DNA of 43,348 nt from Patescibacteria group bacterium (lineage in GTDB: Bacteria > Patescibacteriota > Patescibacteriia > UBA1558 > UBA10009), in assembly GCA_018818425.1 (NCBI GenBank), contig JAHISB010000021.1:1-43348 (forward strand). The letters are read 5' to 3'. Shown here in pieces: positions 39,315 to 43,348 of this stretch (positions are counted from its first letter, which is position 1; the number at the start of each line of letters is the position of its first letter). The notes beneath the pieces are model-generated. The model saw only the letters and a list, made by a program, of their open reading frames with translations, was not told the origin of the DNA and ran no database searches. Made by a program: the position numbers and the translations under genes.

Positions 39315-39914
39315 TTAATCACGGCTTTGAGCATCGTTTTTCGGCTTCCGCAAAAAGCTCTGATACAGCTCATCGCCGGCGATTTGCCCGTCAATTAATT
39401 TGCGGAGATAGTCGGCTTTGCTGATTTTTTTCTGCTTGGCTTTCCAGTTAATATAACGGCTGGAGCGGGGCGTAAATCTTAAAGTGAATTTGATGGTCGG
39501 CACTTCTCTTCGTAATTCGCCGGTTTCAATCAAATCGATAAAATCAATTAGAAAACTATTTAAAGTTCTTTCGCTGTAATACCTTAATAAAAATAGTTTA
39601 TGAAGTTTTTTATTGTCCTTTAACGATCTAAGCTGGTCGGGCAGAATTGCCCCCTTGGGCAGTAAATACAAAATCGGCTTTTGCTGGGCCAGAGCCAAAG
39701 CCACTAAATAACCGACTTCCTGAACCGAGCCCCTGCCCTCAACCACCAGGCCGTTCATGTCTTCAAACGAAAGATGCTCTTGCTGGTGAGTGCGGTGGGT
39801 TAAATTGGAAATCAAATCAACGCCGTTTTCCTTAAAAAACTGAATGATGCGCTCATGGGTTTGAGTTATTTTTTCGTCGTTATCTTCGTTTTTGGTGTAA
39901 AAGTAAACTTTCAT
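39315..39914 (-). CDS. NDT-like domain fused to a ribbon-helix-helix domain
   Basis: 199 residues. The N-terminal 130 residues look like a nucleoside 2-deoxyribosyltransferase/Rossmann-type domain (DMNGLVVEGRGSVQEVGYLV, with Glu66 at the catalytic position of the family, then PILYLLPKG). Residues about 138-180 (IKFTLRFTPRSSRYINW, then KKISKADYLRKLIDG) have the pattern of a ribbon-helix-helix DNA-binding domain. A fusion of nucleotide sensing or processing with DNA binding would suit a regulator. The second half of the call is less sure than the first. Confidence 0.65.
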   Translation of the reverse strand: MKVYFYTKNEDNDEKITQTHERIIQFFKENGVDLISNLTHRTHQQEHLSFEDMNGLVVEGRGSVQEVGYLVALALAQQKPILYLLPKGAILPDQLRSLKDNKKLHKLFLLRYYSERTLNSFLIDFIDLIETGELRREVPTIKFTLRFTPRSSRYINWKAKQKKISKADYLRKLIDGQIAGDELYQSFLRKPKNDAQSRD

Positions 39915-40000
39915 AAAAACTCGAATATATCTCTAATAAATCACGAATATCCTCTCGAATGTTTCTCGAATTCTCGAATAATCGCGAATCGACTCTTTAA
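39915..40000. repeat. CTCGAATA/ATCACGAATA-type repeats
   Basis: The spacer is built from ACTCGAATATATC, ATCACGAATATCC, TCTCGAATGTTTC and TCTCGAATAATCGCGAATCG, degenerate relatives of the ATTCGCGA words elsewhere. No gene is seen. Confidence 0.6.
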
Positions 40001-40402
40001 CTAATCATTGTTTTTTGCATTAATAACTCTTTTATAATCTAACTTACCCTTTCGGGTCGCATTTATAATAATGCCTAATTTTATTCCTGCAACTTCAATA
40101 TATCTCTTAATCTGTCGGATATCTTCTAAAGTAATATACTTTGACCTTTTTAGCTCGACAATTATTTCGTTTGGTGGCTCAAAAACTATCAAGTCTGCAT
40201 AGAAATCGCCTACTTTCCCATCTGAAATATTAAATTTTATCTCTGACTGGCTTTTAAAAGGAATTTTATGCTGTTTTAATTTTAATTCTACTGCTTTTTG
40301 AAAATGCTTTTCCTGATAACTTACCGGTCCTAATTCGTTGTAAGCCTCAAATAAAATTCCCATTAATTGATAACTCTCCTCTGGTAAGATTAATTCTGCC
40401 AT
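40001..40402 (-). CDS. GxxExxY-family protein
   Basis: 133 residues, the usual length of this family. ELGPVSYQEKHF at about 17-28 occupies the place of the GxxExxY motif, in divergent form. The later DFYADLIVFEPPNEIIVELKRS (D, E-x-K) gives the PD-(D/E)xK nuclease-like core at about 66-88. The cellular role of these proteins is unknown; nuclease activity is only suggested by the fold. Confidence 0.82.
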   Translation of the reverse strand: MAELILPEESYQLMGILFEAYNELGPVSYQEKHFQKAVELKLKQHKIPFKSQSEIKFNISDGKVGDFYADLIVFEPPNEIIVELKRSKYITLEDIRQIKRYIEVAGIKLGIIINATRKGKLDYKRVINAKNND

Positions 40403-40509
40403 ATAAAATCGCCTTTCTACTGACCGTTAACGGTCATTAATTGTAATATATGATATTAGTGAATTCGTGTGATATTAGCGATGTTTATTAGTGAATTATT
40501 AGGGATATA

Positions 40510-41478
40510 TTAGTGGTGTATAAATTCGTTGCAGAGCTCGTGCTTCATTAATATGCCAACGTTCCCGCCCTGGCCCAACGCCCACATGAATTTAACCACG
40601 GCTGTTTCCCATGTTAAATCATCAACAACTATAATATTATCCGATGCTGTTTTTGTGCCGTGCATAAAAGGGCTGTAGACCAGAATCGGCGAACTGCGCT
40701 GATTAACATCCAGCAGCCGCAAATTAGGCAGGTCTCTGATAATTATTCCTTTGGCCTGATTATCCATGGCTTCATTAAAATCAATTCCGGGCAGATAATT
40801 GATAATCTGGATTTTATCCTGAAATTTATCGTTAAGTTCAACTCTCTGGTTTTTAATCGGCAACTTTTCGGTCAAGCTGATGCCAAAATCGATCTTGCCC
40901 AAATAACTGCCGTCCGCGCTTTCAAAAAGATTTAAACCAAAACGCTGAATCCTTTTAGCTTTGACCGGCCTGATGATGCGGTTGCCGAACATTAAAGCCG
41001 CCGCCGGCAGGCCTAAATTTACCGTTTGGACGCTGTTGATTAAATTGGCCTTTACGCCCAAACCGCCATACGATTTTTTCTTTTTTTCCTGCCAGTCCGA
41101 AAGTTCAATTACTTCCCGGGAAATCTGCGAACTGGTTAAAATTATGGCTTTATTTAAATTTCGCAGAGCAAAGGAAAGAGCAATGCCTAAATTTAAAATC
41201 GCCTCCAAACCGGCGACAATCACAAAGCCGTCGGCCTTATCTGCTTTTTCGTAAATTAACCGGCTGATTTTTTGCCACAACTCTATGCCTTTTAATTTAT
41301 TTTCTTCGCCGCAAATAAAAACCGGCTCGATTTCGGCCATTAAGCTTATTTCCGCAATTTGATTTAACCACGACTGAATATCTTTCTCCTGATGCACGGA
41401 GCTTCCCCCTATATCTTGTTCATTTAAAGTTGTCCCGCCGGCCAACAATAAGACAATTTTTTTGTTTTTGGATTTCAT
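40510..41478 (-). CDS. Asparaginase-like protein with altered active site
   Basis: 322 residues from the ATG at 41478; a longer frame to 41562 is antisense to a pseudogene tail and adds unlikely residues. The N-terminal LLAGGTT at 11-17 retains the first catalytic Thr region of type I/II asparaginases. The second motif, normally HGTDT, is VAGLEA at 88-93, so the second Thr-Asp pair is lost. LTSSQIS (about 114-120) and LMFGNRIIRPVKAKR keep family features. It may bind rather than hydrolyse its ligand or use another substrate. The protein has no signal peptide. Confidence 0.72.
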   Translation of the reverse strand: MKSKNKKIVLLLAGGTTLNEQDIGGSSVHQEKDIQSWLNQIAEISLMAEIEPVFICGEENKLKGIELWQKISRLIYEKADKADGFVIVAGLEAILNLGIALSFALRNLNKAIILTSSQISREVIELSDWQEKKKKSYGGLGVKANLINSVQTVNLGLPAAALMFGNRIIRPVKAKRIQRFGLNLFESADGSYLGKIDFGISLTEKLPIKNQRVELNDKFQDKIQIINYLPGIDFNEAMDNQAKGIIIRDLPNLRLLDVNQRSSPILVYSPFMHGTKTASDNIIVVDDLTWETAVVKFMWALGQGGNVGILMKHELCNEFIHH

Positions 41479-41480
41479 TA

Positions 41481-41982
41481 TTATTTTACTTTGCGAGGAT
41501 GTAAAAAAATCAAATAACCCGCAACCACAAAATGAATTAACATAAATATAGCGCCTAACCAATCATAAGTAAAGTTATTAAATAATAGAAGTATAATGCT
41601 CACAATTCCAGTGGTTATAAAAGTTGCAAAGGTGGCTATAATTAAATATTTAATCTGACTTTTGTAAATACCAATAGTAATGGTAAAATATTTTTTTAGA
41701 ATAGATTTTAATTTTATATGGAAAATTATATGCCAATAATAAATATGCGAGCGGCGCTAATATACCAAAAAAATAAATTAACTTGGTTATTAAAATATCA
41801 TGTAAATGTGTGTTTAATACAGTCAGCTGAAAAAACTTCACTACACCCCACGAACCACCAAATAAACATAAGAAAAAATATGAGATGTTACTTGGACTTT
41901 TATAATTCTTTTTAAAAATTAAAATGCCTAGCAATATATTTAGCATGCTTACAATTAAAACAATGATAGCTTTTAATACCAT
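41481..41982 (-). pseudogene. Broken 7TM sensor gene (frameshift and internal deletion)
   Basis: The 5' part (41650-41982, 110 codons) has the opening of the 7TM family (NILLGILIFKKNYKSPSNIS, then NFPYKIKIYSKK). The frame then stops near 41650. From about 41701 another frame continues with ILKKYFTITIGIYKSQIKYLI and ends in LIFLHPRKVK at 41481. About 50 residues present in the intact copies between these parts are missing. It is a decayed paralogue of the genes at 30977 and 33810. Confidence 0.75.
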
Positions 41983-42133
41983 ATATTTTCAATATTAGAT
42001 TTATAAAACCACTAAAATCAAATTTTATGCCATAAATTTTTATTAAATTTTCTCAATGAGACGGCGCGAAACAAAGCGACGGCTCTATGTTAAAACTATA
42101 CTTTTCTTAATTTTTTGTCAAACATTAAACCAA

Positions 42134-42156
42134 AAACAGGGCCCCAAGCCCTGTTT
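42134..42156 (-). terminator. Terminator of the thioredoxin-like lipoprotein gene
   Basis: A perfect 9-bp stem (AAACAGGGC / GCCCTGTTT) with a 5-nt loop is followed on the minus strand by TTGGTTTAATG; the first T-run is continuous with the stem. It lies 22 nt after the stop. Confidence 0.82.
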
Positions 42157-42177
42157 ATCAAATTCTAAGTAACTATT

Positions 42178-43137
42178 TTAACCCCCGCAATCCCCGCCGG
42201 AACTGGAACCGCCGGCGCCGTAGCCAAAGCCCGCTGACGGTACGGTAGAAGATAACTGCTGGCTGCATTCGGCCGGAGGATTATCAAAGCCGGAGCAAAT
42301 AAGCGTCAGCAAGCTCTGCGGATCTCTGGCCGGCTGAACCGAACCTTGATTAATAACCAAAGTGGGGGAGCCCTGAACGCTGTATTTTTGATTATCGGCC
42401 GCGTAAACATCAAAGGACGGGTAATTGCCTTTCCAATTGGTTTTAGCATTATAATTTTCTGTAACTTGATACTGGCTGTCGGTTTCTGCAACACAGCTGT
42501 TTAACATTGAAACATTGATGCCTGCCTGGGCAATACAGCTGGCGCCGTCGCCGGCTTCTAAAAAACAACCCAAATAACTTAATAATTTTTGAGGCTCTTG
42601 TTTTTGAATGCAGTACTGGCTTAGCTGTTCATCCAGCTCTTTTTTGTCGTGCATGGCATAATCGCAAAACTTGAGCTCAAAATCTATTTTATCTCCCAAA
42701 AGTCCCAGAACAGGCAGAAGGCCTTTTTCTATTTGAGTGCCGTAAGGGCAGTGGCTCATGACAAAAAGTTCTACCTGGGGCTTGTCGCTTTTGGCCGCCT
42801 GTTGATTAGCAGGGGCAGAATTGCTGTTTTGCTGATTGTCTGCGGCCGCTGGCGGCTCCACCTCAATAACCTGCGGAAAAAACCTTTTGCCGTCTAAGCT
42901 TAAGTAAGAATTAATCTCCTGGCCGTCTGGAAAAGCAAAAACCAGTTTATAAACGCCATTTTCCTCGGTGATTTCCTTGACCGAAACTTCGGTTCCCGGC
43001 TGAACCAGATTTTCCTTAACAAACTCCAAAGCCATGGCTTTGGCCTCTTCCGGCTTTAGAACGCTTCTGCTCTTCAATAAACTGCAACCGGTTAAGGTTA
43101 GAGCTAAAAGCAAGCTGATAATAATGATTTTCTTCAT
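42178..43137 (-). CDS. Thioredoxin-fold (DsbA/GILT-like) lipoprotein with single active-site Cys
   Basis: 319 residues. A lipoprotein signal with TLTGC (Cys18) is followed by a PepSY-like or small N-terminal domain (about 25-90), an Asn/Ala/Gln-rich linker (about 95-120) and a thioredoxin-like domain from 120. The active site reads HCPYG (C130) where CxxC is usual. Further Cys at about 158, 179, 195, 205 and 219 allow other disulfides. A Gly/Ser-rich tail ends GGDCGG. It may be a membrane-tethered oxidoreductase or disulfide isomerase, or a folding chaperone if the single Cys is inactive. It is a one-gene unit with its own terminator. Confidence 0.78.
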   Translation of the reverse strand: MKKIIIISLLLALTLTGCSLLKSRSVLKPEEAKAMALEFVKENLVQPGTEVSVKEITEENGVYKLVFAFPDGQEINSYLSLDGKRFFPQVIEVEPPAAADNQQNSNSAPANQQAAKSDKPQVELFVMSHCPYGTQIEKGLLPVLGLLGDKIDFELKFCDYAMHDKKELDEQLSQYCIQKQEPQKLLSYLGCFLEAGDGASCIAQAGINVSMLNSCVAETDSQYQVTENYNAKTNWKGNYPSFDVYAADNQKYSVQGSPTLVINQGSVQPARDPQSLLTLICSGFDNPPAECSQQLSSTVPSAGFGYGAGGSSSGGDCGG

Positions 43138-43171
43138 AAATATAGCTTATTAGTTAATTAATTTGGCCGCT

Positions 43172-43348
43172 CTATTTTACTCTATCTGAAAAATTAATGC
43201 AAATTTCTGTATTAGTCCAGCACATATTGGACATTAAGTTATTTTTTAATAAATAATCCACAGGAGAGGTTAAATTTAGACTCCAATGATAACGTTCGGT
43301 ATTATACCATATCAGCCAATCAACAAGCTTTTGATTAAAGATATTAAC
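43172..43348 (-). CDS. IS481/IS3-like integrase C-terminal part (runs off window)
   Basis: 58 codons and a stop from the right edge. The sequence contains LVDWLIWYNTERYHWSLNL and TSPVDYL, the end of the integrase core (rve) of IS481/IS3-type transposases, followed by a short tail with SNMCWTNTE. The catalytic DDE residues would lie beyond the edge, so it cannot be said whether the gene is complete. The inverted terminal repeat is not recognisable in the visible part. Confidence 0.75.
   Translation of the reverse strand, partial: VNIFNQKLVDWLIWYNTERYHWSLNLTSPVDYLLKNNLMSNMCWTNTEICINFSDRVK

Noticed and set aside
1-43348. Alternative genetic code 25 (UGA = Gly)
   Set aside because: Long genes remain open when UGA is a stop and at least one gene (the transglutaminase-like gene) ends in UGA at a sensible place.
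1-43348. rRNA or tRNA genes
   Set aside because: I saw no sequence with the conserved rRNA blocks or a convincing cloverleaf with GGTTCGAATCC-type arm; short tRNA-like pieces could still be missed by eye.

Overview
The window reads as an AT-rich chromosomal segment of a small-genome bacterium, most likely a member of the Candidate Phyla Radiation (Patescibacteria, Parcubacteria-like). This is an inference. It rests on a group 3b-type sulfhydrogenase set, a YerC/TrpR-like regulator, an IS481/IS3-like integrase tail of a type I associate with these genomes, many short secreted or membrane proteins of unknown function, and gene ends decorated with degenerate short repeats. UGA is used as an ordinary stop, so genetic code 25 is unlikely. 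All genes but one (a transglutaminase-like gene near 18 kb) lie on the minus strand, so the window is best read from right to left.

Layout from left to right. 1-5.8 kb is a defence region: a RhuM-family start, the fossil tail of a methylase or restriction enzyme, and a Type III restriction-modification operon (mod, an AlbA_2/Schlafen-type ATPase-like gene, res). 6-12.7 kb is a hydrogenase and metal island: an MBL-fold hydrolase, sulfhydrogenase subunits delta, gamma and beta, CbiM and CbiN/PDGLE nickel-cobalt transport parts, and a Na+/Ca2+ antiporter. The catalytic alpha subunit and CbiQ/CbiO are not here. 12.7-17.7 kb holds an unknown 437-aa protein with a small upstream partner and a structured leader, a YerC-like regulator, two envelope-anchored proteins, a 141-bp MITE and an M23 lipoprotein. 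18-25 kb holds a transglutaminase-like protein, an HExxH protein, RecQ, a GreA-like factor and a NUDIX/methyltransferase/CYTH fusion. 25-36 kb is a cargo-rich accessory region with two mini-RHS toxin-like proteins and their neighbours, a large 7TM-GAF-histidine kinase, orphan 7TM sensor paralogues, PlsC, a HAD phosphatase, and a secreted protein with a T9SS-like sorting domain. 36-43 kb holds an AMP-forming acyl-CoA synthetase, an alpha/beta hydrolase, an NDT-like/RHH fusion, a GxxExxY protein, a degenerate asparaginase-like protein, a broken 7TM copy, a thioredoxin-like lipoprotein and an integrase tail.

The most unusual signal is a non-coding cassette present six times between 17.7 and 36.6 kb, always in minus orientation. 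It consists of a sigma70-type promoter with an exact 17-nt spacer, followed by a short leader that folds into a conserved hairpin with compensating base changes and ends in a U-rich run. It sits in front of unrelated genes (M23 lipoprotein, recQ, the NUDIX fusion, both RHS genes), and one copy has no gene behind it. It could be a dispersed small RNA or an attenuated promoter cassette.

Two cargo islands appear to be bracketed by short duplications of neighbouring gene ends. The kinase tail plus promoter flanks one RHS toxin and its neighbour. A 7TM tail plus the next gene's start flanks the T9SS-domain gene and a Cys-rich secreted gene. Together with the shared N-terminus and divergent C-terminus of the two RHS proteins, this suggests that secreted effectors are acquired and exchanged by recombination at short homologies. 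Everything was read by eye; no database search or folding program was run.
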